Below, one piece after another: positions 18,434-27,833 of a DNA stretch of 64,000 nt. The notes under the pieces were generated by a model. The model worked only from the letters and a program-made list of their open reading frames with translations, had not been told where the DNA came from and ran no database searches. The stretch comes from Acetobacteraceae bacterium (lineage in GTDB: Bacteria > Pseudomonadota > Alphaproteobacteria > Acetobacterales > Acetobacteraceae). The stretch covers positions 60,844 through 124,843 of the forward strand of contig JAKFUL010000004.1 of the NCBI GenBank assembly GCA_021732665.1. Reading direction: 5' to 3'. A program made the position numbers and the translations under genes. Position 1 is the stretch's first letter. Every line of letters begins with the position of its first letter.

Positions 18434-19000
18434 ATGACCCAACCCCTGATGCCCAAGGCCACCGCGGTGTGGTTGATCGATAAAACCTCGCTCACCTTCG
18501 AACAGGTGGCCGAGTTCGTCGACATGCACCCGCTCGAAGTCCAGGCCATCGCCGATGGCGAGGTGGCGCAGGGCATCATCGGCTACGACCCCATCGCCAA
18601 CAGCCAGTTGACGCGCGAGGAAATCGCCCGCTGCGAGAAAGACCCCAACGCCCGCCTCCAGCTCGCCCGCTCCTCCATCGAATTGCCGAAGATGCGCGGC
18701 AAGGGCGCCCGCTACACCCCCGTCGCCAAGCGCAATGACCGGCCGGACGGCATCGCCTGGCTGCTGCGCAACTACCCCAAGCTGCCCGACACCGCGGTGG
18801 GCAAGCTGCTGGGCACCACCAAGGATACCATCGCCAAGGTGCGGGAACGCACCCATTGGAACAGCACCAACATCAAGCCGCGTGACCCGGTGATCCTGGG
18901 CCTGTGCACCCAGCAGGCGCTGAACGCGGCCCTGCTGGCGATCGGCGAGAAACCAGGCGCCCTGCCGCCGCTGCCGGCGGCCGAGGACATGGTGGAATAG
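18434..19000 (+). CDS. trcR: Cell-cycle transcriptional regulator TrcR (DUF1013)
   Basis: MPKATAVWLIDKTSLTFEQVAEFVDMHPLEVQAIADGEVAQGIIGYDPIANSQLTREEIARCEKDP...TIAKVRERTHWNSTNIKPRDPV. Confidence 0.9.
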   Translation: MTQPLMPKATAVWLIDKTSLTFEQVAEFVDMHPLEVQAIADGEVAQGIIGYDPIANSQLTREEIARCEKDPNARLQLARSSIELPKMRGKGARYTPVAKRNDRPDGIAWLLRNYPKLPDTAVGKLLGTTKDTIAKVRERTHWNSTNIKPRDPVILGLCTQQALNAALLAIGEKPGALPPLPAAEDMVE

Positions 19001-19010
19001 GCCAGCCGGC

Positions 19011-19396
19011 GTGGCCGCATTGCTCGCCGCGCCGCTGTTGGTCCAGCTTCATCTTGTGGTGGCCCTGGCGGCGCTGGTCCTGGGCGGCTGGCAACTGGCC
19101 ATGGCCAAGGGCGGGGCCGGCACCGCACCCGCGGTACCCTCTGGGCCGGCCTCATGGCCGCCCTGGCCCTGTCCAGCTTCGGCATCACCGGCGCCGATGG
19201 GCGCTATTCCTGGATTCACCTCATCTCGGCGGCCGTGCTGGTGATGATCCCGCTGGCCGTGCTGCATGCGAGGCAAGGCCGAATCGCGGCGCATAAGCGC
19301 AGCATGCTCGCGCTCTACTTCGGCGCCCTGATCATCACCGGCGGCTTCACCCTCATGCCCGGACGGTTGTTGCACCAGGTCTTCCTCGGCGGCTGA
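19011..19396 (+). pseudogene. DUF2306-like membrane protein with an apparent single-base frameshift near 19109-19120
   Basis: Frame 1 gives LLVQLHLVVALAALVLGGWQLAMAKGG. Another frame resumes RHRTRGTLWAGLMAALALSSFGITGADGRYSWIHLISAAVLVMIPLAVLHARQGRIAAHKRSMLALYFGALIITGGFTLMPGRLLHQVFLGG. Confidence 0.75.
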
Positions 19397-19490
19397 GGCG
19401 CAAGTCAGGGATGCCGGACACGGAAAAGTTGTAAACACACGCCCCCGCGCTGCATGATGCGATATCGAAACAAAGAGGTGCATCGAGGCC

Positions 19491-20249
19491 ATGAAGACGC
19501 CATCGCGCGGGCGAACAGGAATGGGCTTCAGCGAGGGCTCCGCCGGCACCCTCCTCGACCTTCCCGATGACGGGTACGCGCCGGGCTACCTCGGCCACCG
19601 CGCCAGGATGCGGGAGAAGATCGCCCGCGCCGGCCCCGAAGCGCTGCTCGACCACGAAATGCTGGAGATGCTGCTCTTCCTGGCCCTGCCGCGCCGCGAC
19701 ACCAAGCCCATCGCCCACGCCCTCCTCACCCGATTCGGCAGCTTCGCCGACTGCATCACCGCGCCCATGGCGGAATTGCAGGAGGTGGAGGGCATGGGCG
19801 AGGCCGCCGCCGCCGCCCTCAAACTCGTCCAGGGCGCGGCGCTGCGCCTCTCCTCCGCCCAGGTCCGCAACGCCGACGTGCTGAACAACTGGGACCGGCT
19901 GATGACCCACCTCACCGCCGTGATGGCGCGCGAACCCATCGAACAATTCCGGGTGCTCTTCCTCGACAGCAAAAACCGCCTCATCGCCGACGAGGCCCAG
20001 GCCCGCGGCACGGTGAACCACACCCCGGTCTACCCGCGCGAAGTGGTCAAACGCGCCCTCGAACTCAATGCAACCGCCCTCATCCTCAGCCACAACCACC
20101 CCAGCGGCGACCCCACACCCAGCCGGGCCGATATCGAAATGACCCAGGAAGTGAAACACGCCGCCATGGCGCTGGGAATCACCCTGCACGACCACGTCAT
20201 CATCGGCCGCGGCGGGTACCTGTCATTCCGGCGCGCGGGGTTGCTGTAG
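19491..20249 (+). CDS. radC: RadC family JAB-domain protein
   Basis: GYLGHRARMREKIARAGPEALLDHEMLEMLLF...FLDSKNRLIADEAQARGTVNHTPVYPREVVKRALELNATALILSHNHPSGDPTPSRADI. Confidence 0.95.
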   Translation: MKTPSRGRTGMGFSEGSAGTLLDLPDDGYAPGYLGHRARMREKIARAGPEALLDHEMLEMLLFLALPRRDTKPIAHALLTRFGSFADCITAPMAELQEVEGMGEAAAAALKLVQGAALRLSSAQVRNADVLNNWDRLMTHLTAVMAREPIEQFRVLFLDSKNRLIADEAQARGTVNHTPVYPREVVKRALELNATALILSHNHPSGDPTPSRADIEMTQEVKHAAMALGITLHDHVIIGRGGYLSFRRAGLL

Positions 20250-20257
20250 CTGGGGGT

Positions 20258-20317
20258 GGGGTGGCGAGCGCGGCCCGCAAGGGGGCTTTGCCCCCCGGTG
20301 GGCCACGCTCACTACCC
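20258..20317. terminator. Long palindrome, candidate bidirectional terminator between convergent radC and nrsF
   Basis: gggtggcgagcgcggcccgcaagggggctttgccccccggtgggccacgctcactaccc: nested inverted repeat with GGGGGC-ttt-GCCCCC core. Confidence 0.65.
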
Positions 20318-20989
20318 AACCTGCTCCAGCTTGGGCCCCATCGCCTGGAGTGCCTGCCGCCCCCATGCGCGGGCGACCCAGGTGACGAGCAGGACGGAAC
20401 TGCCGTGCCAGATCAGCACCATGGCGGCGGCGTCGAGGTGGTGCAGCAGGGTCAGCCCCACCGAGGCGATGGCGGCCGCGGCCAGCCCAGCCATGGCCGA
20501 GACTTCGACCGGGCGCATCAGGGCGCCGTGCCGCACCATCCACAGCATCGACAGCGTCATCGGGATGCCGAAGCCCAGAATGAAGCGGGTGCAGCCGAAG
20601 CTGGTGCCCAGGCCGAGGCCCGCGAAGCCGCCCAGCCAGATGTCGCGCACGCAGCCCAGGCTCATTCCCGCCACCCAGCCCAGTGCCGGCAGCAGCGGCG
20701 CGTAGAGCCAGCGTGTGTCGCCATCCGGCCGCGCCACGTTGAAGGCGGCGAAGGCGGCCAGGATGCCGGTGGCCAGGGCGCAGGCGATGTTCACCTGTTC
20801 ATGCATCAGTCCCAGCCGCATCTCGAGATCCTGGCGGAAGCCGCTGATCGCGACGGCGGCCGCCATCAGCGCCGCGGCCAGGCCGAGCCACAGCAGCGCG
20901 CCCTGCCAGGGCGGCGCCAGCCGGCGGACGGGTTTGGCCCGTTCGGTGAGGCGGGCGATCAGGTCTTCATCATTCATGCGGGTTCTCAT
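20312..20989 (-). CDS. nrsF: NrsF-like anti-sigma factor (DUF1109), six-TM
   Basis: 225 aa hydrophobic protein with the DUF1109 pattern (MSLGCVRDIWLGGFAGLGLGTSFGCTRFILGFGIPMTLSMLWMVRHGALMRP). ATGA overlap with the sigma-factor gene. Confidence 0.85.
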   Translation of the reverse strand: MRTRMNDEDLIARLTERAKPVRRLAPPWQGALLWLGLAAALMAAAVAISGFRQDLEMRLGLMHEQVNIACALATGILAAFAAFNVARPDGDTRWLYAPLLPALGWVAGMSLGCVRDIWLGGFAGLGLGTSFGCTRFILGFGIPMTLSMLWMVRHGALMRPVEVSAMAGLAAAAIASVGLTLLHHLDAAAMVLIWHGSSVLLVTWVARAWGRQALQAMGPKLEQVG

Positions 20990-21594
20990 CAGCGGTTTCC
21001 TCCCAGCTTCGCGCGCAGGGCAGCGACCGCGCGGTGGGTGGCGATCTTCAGCGCGCCCACGCTCATGCCGCTGATCTCGCTGGCTTCTTTGAGCGGGCGC
21101 TCCTGGAGTTTGGCGAGCAGCAGGGCCTGGCGTTGGCTTTCAGGCAGTTGCGCCACGGCCCGGCGCAGTTCCTCGGCTTCCAGGCGGCTGGTGCCGACGG
21201 CCTGGGTGGCGCCGGCGCCGTCGGGCAGGTCGTCGATATTGGATTCGCGCCCCGTGGTGCGGCCGTGCTTGCGCAGCCGGTCGATGGCGCGGCGTTCGGC
21301 GATGGCGTTCAGCCAGGGCCGGAAGGGGCGGGTCGGGTCATAGGTGTGGCGCAGCGCGTGCAGGCTCAGCAGCGTGTCCTGCACCGCGTCGTCCACATCG
21401 GCGGGCTGGCGCAGGCGGGCGCGGCAGACGGCGCGGATCTGCGGCAGGATTTCCCGCAGCAGCCGGTCATAGGCGCGCTTGTCGCCATCCTGGCTGGCGG
21501 CCATCAGGCCGGACCAGAGGGCATCGCGCGCGTCGCGGGCATTCTCCGTGGCGCTATGCGGCGTTGTTTCGGCGGCCATACCAAATCCGGTCAT
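20989..21594 (-). CDS. sigF: SigF-like RNA polymerase sigma factor (ECF type)
   Basis: DVDDAVQDTLLSLHALRHTYDPTRPFRPWLNAIAERRAIDRLRKHGR (region 2), RRAVAQLPESQRQALLLAKLQERPLKEASEISGMSVGALKIATHRAVAALR (region 4). Confidence 0.9.
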   Translation of the reverse strand: MTGFGMAAETTPHSATENARDARDALWSGLMAASQDGDKRAYDRLLREILPQIRAVCRARLRQPADVDDAVQDTLLSLHALRHTYDPTRPFRPWLNAIAERRAIDRLRKHGRTTGRESNIDDLPDGAGATQAVGTSRLEAEELRRAVAQLPESQRQALLLAKLQERPLKEASEISGMSVGALKIATHRAVAALRAKLGGNR

Positions 21595-21633
21595 TGGGAG
21601 AACCAGCATCCCACGCGCTCCTTGTGTCGCCAA

Positions 21634-21662
21634 GGTTACGCCGGGGCGCGGGGCAAGGTTAC
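21634..21662 (-). promoter_or_regulatory. Putative SigF autoregulatory promoter: tandem GTAACC elements
   Basis: Minus strand reads GTAACC-N16-CGTA; the CGTA -10-like box overlaps a second GTAACC. Located 40-70 nt upstream of the sigma-factor start. Confidence 0.5.
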
Positions 21663-21671
21663 GGCGGAAAA

Positions 21672-21744
21672 TGGGCCTGGCAGGACTCGAACCTGCAACC
21701 AAACCGTTATGAGCGGTCCGCTCTGACCATTGAGCTACAGGCCC
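21672..21744 (-). tRNA. tRNA-Ile2 (anticodon CAU), CCA not encoded
   Basis: GGGCCTGTAGCTCAATGGTCAGAGCGGACCGCTCATAACGGTTTGGTTGCAGGTTCGAGTCCTGCCAGGCCCA folds as a cloverleaf; anticodon loop CTCATAA. The acceptor resembles lysidine-type Ile2 rather than Met. Confidence 0.88.
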
Positions 21745-21996
21745 CCGGAGGCTTTTTTGCGCGGGCCGGGGCCGGGGGGCAAGCGGTCAGAAAAGGAAAT
21801 CCGTCGCCGGCGGCGTCGGTGAACCATCCGACGGCCCGCCACCGGGTGTGCACGGGCCGGCGCGGCGCCTGATGCGGGGGCGCCAGCAGGTGCCGGGCAT
21901 GGACGCGCCCGGGCGCCCGGTCGCCATCCGCCACAACCTGGCCGGCACAGGGGAAAGCCGGCCGCGGTTGCGCGGCGCCCGCTGGCGCCGCGCGCC

Positions 21997-22704
21997 TCAC
22001 CCCCGCCCGGTCACCGGCAGCAGCGCCCCGGTGATGCCGCTGGCCTGTTCGCCCAGCAGGAACGCCATGGCCACGGCGACCTGTTCCGGGCTGACCCAGC
22101 GCGTGGTGTCGGCATCGGCCATCGCGGCGCGGTTCTGCGGCGTGTCGATGGTGCCCGGCAGCACGGCGTTGACCCGGATGCCCTCGGGCTTGAGTTCCGC
22201 CGCCAGGCTCTCGGTCAGCCGGTGCACGGCCGATTTCGCGGCCGCATAGGCGGCCATGCCGGCCCCGGCCTGCAGCGCGCCCATGGCGCCAATGCCCACC
22301 AGGCTGCCGCGCCCGGCCGCCCGCATTGGGCCCAGCGCCGCCTGATAGAGGTTCAGCGTGGTGAAGAGGTTCACCTGCAGCATCTGCTGGAACAGCGCCG
22401 CCGGCGCCTCGGCGATCGGCGCATAGGCGAAGCCGCCCACCGTATGGCCGACCATGTCGATCCGGCCCATCTCCGCCATCACCCGCGCAATGGCGGCCGC
22501 GCAGGCGGCGGCATCCATCAGGTCGACCCCAGGCAGGGCGAGATGGCCGGCGGGCGGCAGGCCCGCCAGCGCGGCCTGCACGGGGGCCGCCGCGCGGTCG
22601 ATGGCGACGACGCGCATCCCCTGCCCCGCCAGCAGCCGGACAAGCGCGCCGCCCACATTGCCGGCGGCACCCGATACGATCGCGACCCGCTGTGTTGCTG
22701 TCAT
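21997..22704 (-). CDS. SDR family oxidoreductase
   Basis: VAIVSGAAGNVGGALVRLLAGQGMRVVAIDR...YAAAKSAVHRLTESLAAELKPEGIRVNAVLPGTIDTPQNR. Confidence 0.92.
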   Translation of the reverse strand: MTATQRVAIVSGAAGNVGGALVRLLAGQGMRVVAIDRAAAPVQAALAGLPPAGHLALPGVDLMDAAACAAAIARVMAEMGRIDMVGHTVGGFAYAPIAEAPAALFQQMLQVNLFTTLNLYQAALGPMRAAGRGSLVGIGAMGALQAGAGMAAYAAAKSAVHRLTESLAAELKPEGIRVNAVLPGTIDTPQNRAAMADADTTRWVSPEQVAVAMAFLLGEQASGITGALLPVTGRG

Positions 22705-22947
22705 GGCACCTGTCCCCTGATTGTGGCGGTGCGACGCTAGGCGGCAGGCCCGTGGACAGGCAAGCGCGCGGCGATGACACGCTTGCCTTTATAATAACCC
22801 GGCGCCCGGCGCGGGCCGCAACCGCGCCCGCTGGACAAACCGCCCCCAAACGTGCAAACGCCGGCTCAGTTCCGCAGCAACGTCACAAAGACCACGGGCC
22901 GCGCCGCCACTTCTGGCGCGCGCCCGCTTTTCCTCATGGAGCCCGTC

Positions 22948-25032
22948 ATGGCCACGCATACCTCGCTCGATCGCATCCGCAACATCGGCATCACCGCGCA
23001 TATCGATGCCGGCAAGACGACGACGACCGAGCGAATCCTCTACTACACCGGCAAGAGCCACAAGATCGGCGAAGTCCATGACGGCAACACCACGACCGAC
23101 TACATGGCGCAGGAGCGTGAGCGCGGCATCACCATCACCTCCGCCGCCGTCACCGCGGAGTGGAACGACCACCGCATCAACATCATCGACACCCCCGGCC
23201 ACATCGATTTCAACATCGAGGTGAACCGCTCCTTGCGCGTGCTCGACGGCGCCGTCTTCATCATCGAGGGCGTGGCCGGCGTGCAGCCGCAATCCGAGAC
23301 CAACTGGCGCCTGGCCGACCGCTACAACGTCCCCCGGCTGATCTTCGTGAACAAGCTCGACCGCACCGGCGCGGATTTCTACAAGGCCTGCGACACGCTG
23401 ACCGAGAAGCTCGGCATCAAGTGGATCGCCCTCCAACTGCCGATCGGCGTCGAGGACCAGCTCAAAGGCGTGGTCGACCTGGTCGAGATGAAGGCGCTGA
23501 TCTGGGAGGGCGACGATTTGGGCGCGAGCTTCCACGAAGCCCCGATCCCCGAGGACATGGTCGAGCTTGCCGCGGAATATCGTGAGAAGATGCTCGACAT
23601 GGTCGTCACCGCCGATGACGAGGCGATGGAAGCCTATCTCTCCGGCGACCCGGTGCCGGTGGCACTCCTCAAGCGCGCGATCAAGAACGGCACGATCTCC
23701 GGCGAATTCCGGCCGGTGATGTGCGGCAGCGCGTTCAAGAACAAGGGCGTGCAGCCGCTGCTCGATGGCGTCATCGACTACCTGCCCAGCCCGATCGACA
23801 TCCCCGGCATCAAGGTGGCACCCGATGAGGGCATGGACGAGACGCAGGACCGCCGCAACATCCCGGCCGACCTGGAAGCGCCCTTCGCCGGCCTGGCGTT
23901 CAAGATCATCAACGACAAATACGGCAACCTGACCTTCGTGCGGGTCTATCGCGGCGTGCTGCGCCAGGGCGACATGGTGATGAACACCACCAAGGGCCAT
24001 CGCGAGCGCATCGGCCGGATGTTCCAGATGCACGCGGACAAGCGCGAGGAAATCAAGGAAGTCATCGCCGGCGACATCGCGGCCTTCGTCGGCCTGAAGG
24101 ACACCGGCACCGGTGACACGCTGGCGTCGAACGACGACCCGGTGATCCTGGAGCGCATGGCCTTCCCGGTGCCGGTCATCGACATCTCGGTCGAGCCGAA
24201 GACCAAGGATGCGGTGGAGAAGATGTCGCTCGGCCTGGGCAAGCTCGCCGGCGAGGACCCCTCGCTGCGCGTCAAGACCGACCAGGAGACCGGCCAGGTC
24301 ATCCTGTCCGGCATGGGCGAGCTGCACCTGGAGATCATCGTCGACCGGCTGCGCCGCGAATACGGCGTGGATTGCAACATCGGCGCGCCGCAGGTCGCCT
24401 ATCGCGAGACCATCACCAAGAGCCACACCGAGACCTATACCCACAAGAAGCAGTCCGGCGGCTCGGGCCAATACGCCGAGGTGAAGATCATCTTCGAGCC
24501 GAAGGAGCGCAATGACGGCATCGAATTCGTCAACGCCGTGGTCGGCGGCTCGGTGCCGAAGGAATACATCCCCGCGGTCGACAAGGGCATCAAGGTGCAG
24601 GCCGATACCGGCGTGCTGGCCGGCTTCCCGACGGTGGACTTCAAATACTCGCTGGTCGACGGCAAGTACCATGACGTGGATTCGAGCGCGCTCGCCTTCG
24701 AAATCGCCGCGAAGGCTTGCTTCCGCGAGGGCATGAAGAAGGCCGGCCCGGTTATCCTGGAGCCGATCATGGACGTGGAAGTGACCACGCCGCAGGACCA
24801 CGTCGGTGACGTGGTGGGTGACCTCAACCGGCGCCGCGGCGTGATCCAGAACCAGGACATGGCCGGCACCTCGGTGATCGTGCGCGCGCATGTGCCGCTG
24901 AAGGAGATGTTCGGCTACATCTCGAACCTGCGCGGCATGACCAAGGGCCGCGCGTCGTTCTCGATGCAGTTCCACCATTATGATCCGGTGCCGCGCAATG
25001 TGGCGGATGAGATCATGAAGCAGAGCGCCTGA
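22948..25032 (+). CDS. fusA: Translation elongation factor G
   Basis: [69 protein letters not shown]...; complete EF-G domain order through [15 protein letters not shown]. Confidence 0.98.
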   Translation: MATHTSLDRIRNIGITAHIDAGKTTTTERILYYTGKSHKIGEVHDGNTTTDYMAQERERGITITSAAVTAEWNDHRINIIDTPGHIDFNIEVNRSLRVLDGAVFIIEGVAGVQPQSETNWRLADRYNVPRLIFVNKLDRTGADFYKACDTLTEKLGIKWIALQLPIGVEDQLKGVVDLVEMKALIWEGDDLGASFHEAPIPEDMVELAAEYREKMLDMVVTADDEAMEAYLSGDPVPVALLKRAIKNGTISGEFRPVMCGSAFKNKGVQPLLDGVIDYLPSPIDIPGIKVAPDEGMDETQDRRNIPADLEAPFAGLAFKIINDKYGNLTFVRVYRGVLRQGDMVMNTTKGHRERIGRMFQMHADKREEIKEVIAGDIAAFVGLKDTGTGDTLASNDDPVILERMAFPVPVIDISVEPKTKDAVEKMSLGLGKLAGEDPSLRVKTDQETGQVILSGMGELHLEIIVDRLRREYGVDCNIGAPQVAYRETITKSHTETYTHKKQSGGSGQYAEVKIIFEPKERNDGIEFVNAVVGGSVPKEYIPAVDKGIKVQADTGVLAGFPTVDFKYSLVDGKYHDVDSSALAFEIAAKACFREGMKKAGPVILEPIMDVEVTTPQDHVGDVVGDLNRRRGVIQNQDMAGTSVIVRAHVPLKEMFGYISNLRGMTKGRASFSMQFHHYDPVPRNVADEIMKQSA

Positions 25033-25041
25033 GGCGCCGCA

Positions 25042-25103
25042 GGGGGCTCTGCCCCCGTTGGACATACATGTCCAACCCCCCACCAGGGCCGACCCGGCCC
25101 TGG
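25042..25103. terminator. Triple-hairpin region downstream of fusA
   Basis: GGGGGC-TCT-GCCCCC; GTTGGACAT-ac-ATGTCCAAC; CCAGGGCCG-acc-CGGCCCTGG: three consecutive perfect inverted repeats. Confidence 0.65.
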
Positions 25104-25200
25104 ACCGTGCTCTGGGAATTTTCGCCCGCTGGCACTCGCGCGGCGGGAAGGCTCGACCATATGATGGGATGATGACACCCCACCTCTCAGGCCCGGAGCG

Positions 25201-25665
25201 ATGATCCACTACAATTTGCGCTGCGACGCCGCGCATGAATTCGACAGCTGGTTCGCCTCCGCCGCCGGCTTCGACAAGCAGGCGGCGGCGGGGCTGGTCG
25301 AATGCCCGATCTGCGGCTCCAAAAAAATCTCCCGCGCGCTGATGACGCCCGCCGTCGCCCGCGCGCCCGGGGTGAAGGGGCGGCCGGAGGCGGAGATCGT
25401 GCCCAGCCATGTCGGACCGGCCAAATCCACCAACCCCCCGGTCCCGGCCCAGATAGTCGCCCTGCTGCAACGCATGCGCGCCGAGGTCGAGAAGAATTGC
25501 GACTATGTCGGCCCCGATTTCGCCGAGGAGGCGCGCCGCATCCATGAGGGCGAGGCGGAGGCGCGCGGCATCTATGGCGAGGCCACCGAGGCCGAGGCCG
25601 AAGCCCTGCGCGATGACGGCATCGAAATCGGCCAGATCCCCTGGCTCCCACGCGCGGATGGCTGA
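25201..25665 (+). CDS. DUF1178 family protein
   Basis: MIHYNLRCDAAHEFDSWFASAAGFDKQAAAGLVECPICGSKKISRALMTPAVA...YVGPDFAEEARRIHEGEAE. Confidence 0.92.
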   Translation: MIHYNLRCDAAHEFDSWFASAAGFDKQAAAGLVECPICGSKKISRALMTPAVARAPGVKGRPEAEIVPSHVGPAKSTNPPVPAQIVALLQRMRAEVEKNCDYVGPDFAEEARRIHEGEAEARGIYGEATEAEAEALRDDGIEIGQIPWLPRADG

Positions 25666-25698
25666 ATACTGCCGCTTCTGACAAGGAGCGACGACAGC

Positions 25699-26598
25699 AT
25701 GCGGTTTCGGGTGATCGACGCGGATGAGGACATCAAGGCCGGCATTCCCCGGCTGAGCCGGCCAGGCGACCCGCCCGTGGAGATCATGATGGCCGGCACG
25801 CCGCTCGACGTCGCTCTGGCCGATATCGAGGTCGCCATCGTCGATGGCACCAATATCGCGACCGAGGTGGCGGCGGCGCATCCGGCACTGAAACACATCA
25901 TCTTCCTCGGCACCGGCGCGCGCTCCTACATGGACCCCGACGCGTTGGCGGCGCGTGGCATCACCGTGCATATCATCACGGGCTATGGCGACACGGCGGT
26001 GGCCGAGCACACCATCGCGCTGATGTGGGACGCGGCGCGCAAGACGGCGCGGATGGACGCGGGCGTCCGCGCCGGCGGGTTTCCGCGATTCGAGGGGCTG
26101 CAACTCACCGGAAGGACGCTGGGCCTGCTGGGTTTTGGCGGCATCGCGCGCGAGGTGGCGCGCATCGCCGGCGGCGGCGGCATGAAGATCCTGGCCTGGA
26201 ACCGCACGCCGCGCGAATCCCCAGGCGTGGAGTTCGTCAGCCTGGAACGCCTGCTGGCCGAGAGCGACGTGCTGAGCCTGCATCTGCTGCTGACCGATGA
26301 GACCCGCGGCTTTCTCTCGGCGGAGAAGATCGCGCGGATGCGCCCGGGCGCCATCCTGCTGAACACCGCGCGCGGCGGCGTGGTGGATGAACAGGCGATG
26401 ATCGCGGCGCTGACATCCGGCCAGATCGGCCATGCCGCGCTGGATGTCTTCGACACCGAACCCCTGCCGGCGGGCCACCCGCTGGCGGCGCTGCCCAACA
26501 CCACGCTGACCGGGCATTCGGCGTTCAAGACGGCGCAGGCGGCGGATAATCTTCTGCTCGGCGCGCTGGAGCATGCGCGGCGGCTGCGGCGGGGCTGA
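25699..26598 (+). CDS. D-isomer-specific 2-hydroxyacid dehydrogenase family
   Basis: GRTLGLLGFGGIAREVARIA...LHLLLTDETRGFLSAEKIARMRPGAILLNTARGGVVDEQAMIAAL. Confidence 0.93.
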   Translation: MRFRVIDADEDIKAGIPRLSRPGDPPVEIMMAGTPLDVALADIEVAIVDGTNIATEVAAAHPALKHIIFLGTGARSYMDPDALAARGITVHIITGYGDTAVAEHTIALMWDAARKTARMDAGVRAGGFPRFEGLQLTGRTLGLLGFGGIAREVARIAGGGGMKILAWNRTPRESPGVEFVSLERLLAESDVLSLHLLLTDETRGFLSAEKIARMRPGAILLNTARGGVVDEQAMIAALTSGQIGHAALDVFDTEPLPAGHPLAALPNTTLTGHSAFKTAQAADNLLLGALEHARRLRRG

Positions 26599-26639
26599 GG
26601 CTGCCCGTTCCTCGCCCGGCAGGGCGGGGAAGGATGTCC

Positions 26640-27776
26640 TCAATCCCGCCCGAGCACGGCGCGATTATCCGCCCCCAGCGCCGGCGAATCGCGGCTGGGA
26701 TGCGGCCTTTGCCGGTTGAAGGAGAGCGGCAGGCCGACCACGCTGGGGCCGCCGCCGGGCAGCGGGCGGATCAGGTCGATGGCGGCCATTTGTTCGCTCG
26801 CCACCACCTCGGCGATGTCGTTCACCGGGCCGCTGGGCACGCCCACGGCATCGAGTGCCGCCAGCCAATGGTCGCGCCCGCGCGTCGCGAAGACTTCGGC
26901 GATGAGCGGCACGATGATGGCGCGGTTCTTCACCCGGCTGGCGCCGGCGGCGAAGCGTTCGTCCTTCGCCCATTCCGGGTGGCCCAGCACGGCGGCGGCG
27001 CGGGCGAAGAGCCGGTCATTGCCGGCGGCGAGGCAGAGCGGCCGGTCGGCGGTCTCGAAGACCTGGTAGGGCACGATGACGGCCGCACCCGTGCCGTGGC
27101 GTTTGGGGATGTCGCCGGTGGCGATGTGGTTGTTGATCTGGCCCTCGACCCAGAAGGCGGCGGTTTCGAACAGGCTGCCATCGACCAGGCAGCCGCGCCC
27201 CGTGCGGTCGCGCCAGCGTAGCGCGGCGAGCGCGCCGATGGTGATGAAGAGGCCCGTCGCCTTGTCGTTGATCGAGGCGCCGGCGAAGGTGGGCGGGCCG
27301 TCGGGCTGGCCGGTGACGCTCATCATGCCGCCATAGGCTTGCAGCAGCGGGTCGAAGCCCGGCTTCATCATCATCGGCCCCTCGAAGCCGAAGGCCCAGA
27401 TCGAGCAGTAGATCAGGCGGGGATGGGCGGCCAGCATGGTTTCGGGGCCGATGCCGCATTCATCCACCACGCCGGGGCGCAGGTTCTGGATGAGGATATC
27501 GGCGGTCTCGCACAGCTTGTGCAGGGCGGCGACGTCGTCGGGGTTTTTCAGGTCGAGCGTGATCGAGCGCTTGGAGCGGTTCTGGCTGTGGAAATACAGC
27601 GAGGTCACGCCATCGGGGCCATAGGGCGGGCCCCAGAGGCGGGCGTCGTCACCGCCATCGGGTTTTTCGACCTTGATGACCTCGGCGCCCATGTCGGCGA
27701 GGACGGCGCCGGCGAGCGGGCCGGCGAGGGCCTGGCCGACCTCGATGACGGTGAGGCCGGTGAGTGGGCGATCCAT
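26640..27776 (-). CDS. CaiB/BaiF-type CoA transferase (family III)
   Basis: MDRPLTGLTVIEVGQALAGPLAGAVLADMGAEVIKVEKPDGGDDARLWGPP...NRSKRSITLDLKNPDDVAALHKL. Confidence 0.95.
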   Translation of the reverse strand: MDRPLTGLTVIEVGQALAGPLAGAVLADMGAEVIKVEKPDGGDDARLWGPPYGPDGVTSLYFHSQNRSKRSITLDLKNPDDVAALHKLCETADILIQNLRPGVVDECGIGPETMLAAHPRLIYCSIWAFGFEGPMMMKPGFDPLLQAYGGMMSVTGQPDGPPTFAGASINDKATGLFITIGALAALRWRDRTGRGCLVDGSLFETAAFWVEGQINNHIATGDIPKRHGTGAAVIVPYQVFETADRPLCLAAGNDRLFARAAAVLGHPEWAKDERFAAGASRVKNRAIIVPLIAEVFATRGRDHWLAALDAVGVPSGPVNDIAEVVASEQMAAIDLIRPLPGGGPSVVGLPLSFNRQRPHPSRDSPALGADNRAVLGRD

Positions 27777-27833
27777 GGGTGATTCCTCCGCGGGTAGCAT
27801 AGGCGGGGACGGAGGTTGCGCCAGGGTGGGGGT

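Noticed and set aside
21672-21744. tRNA gene as an integration site for a genomic island
   Set aside because: No integrase, no duplicated tRNA 3' end and no island-type genes nearby.
22789-26643. 1284-aa minus-strand ORF opposite fusA, DUF1178 and the dehydrogenase
   Set aside because: High-GC antisense artefact; the plus-strand genes are unmistakable and the antisense translation is His/Arg/Ala/Gly-rich with no domain.
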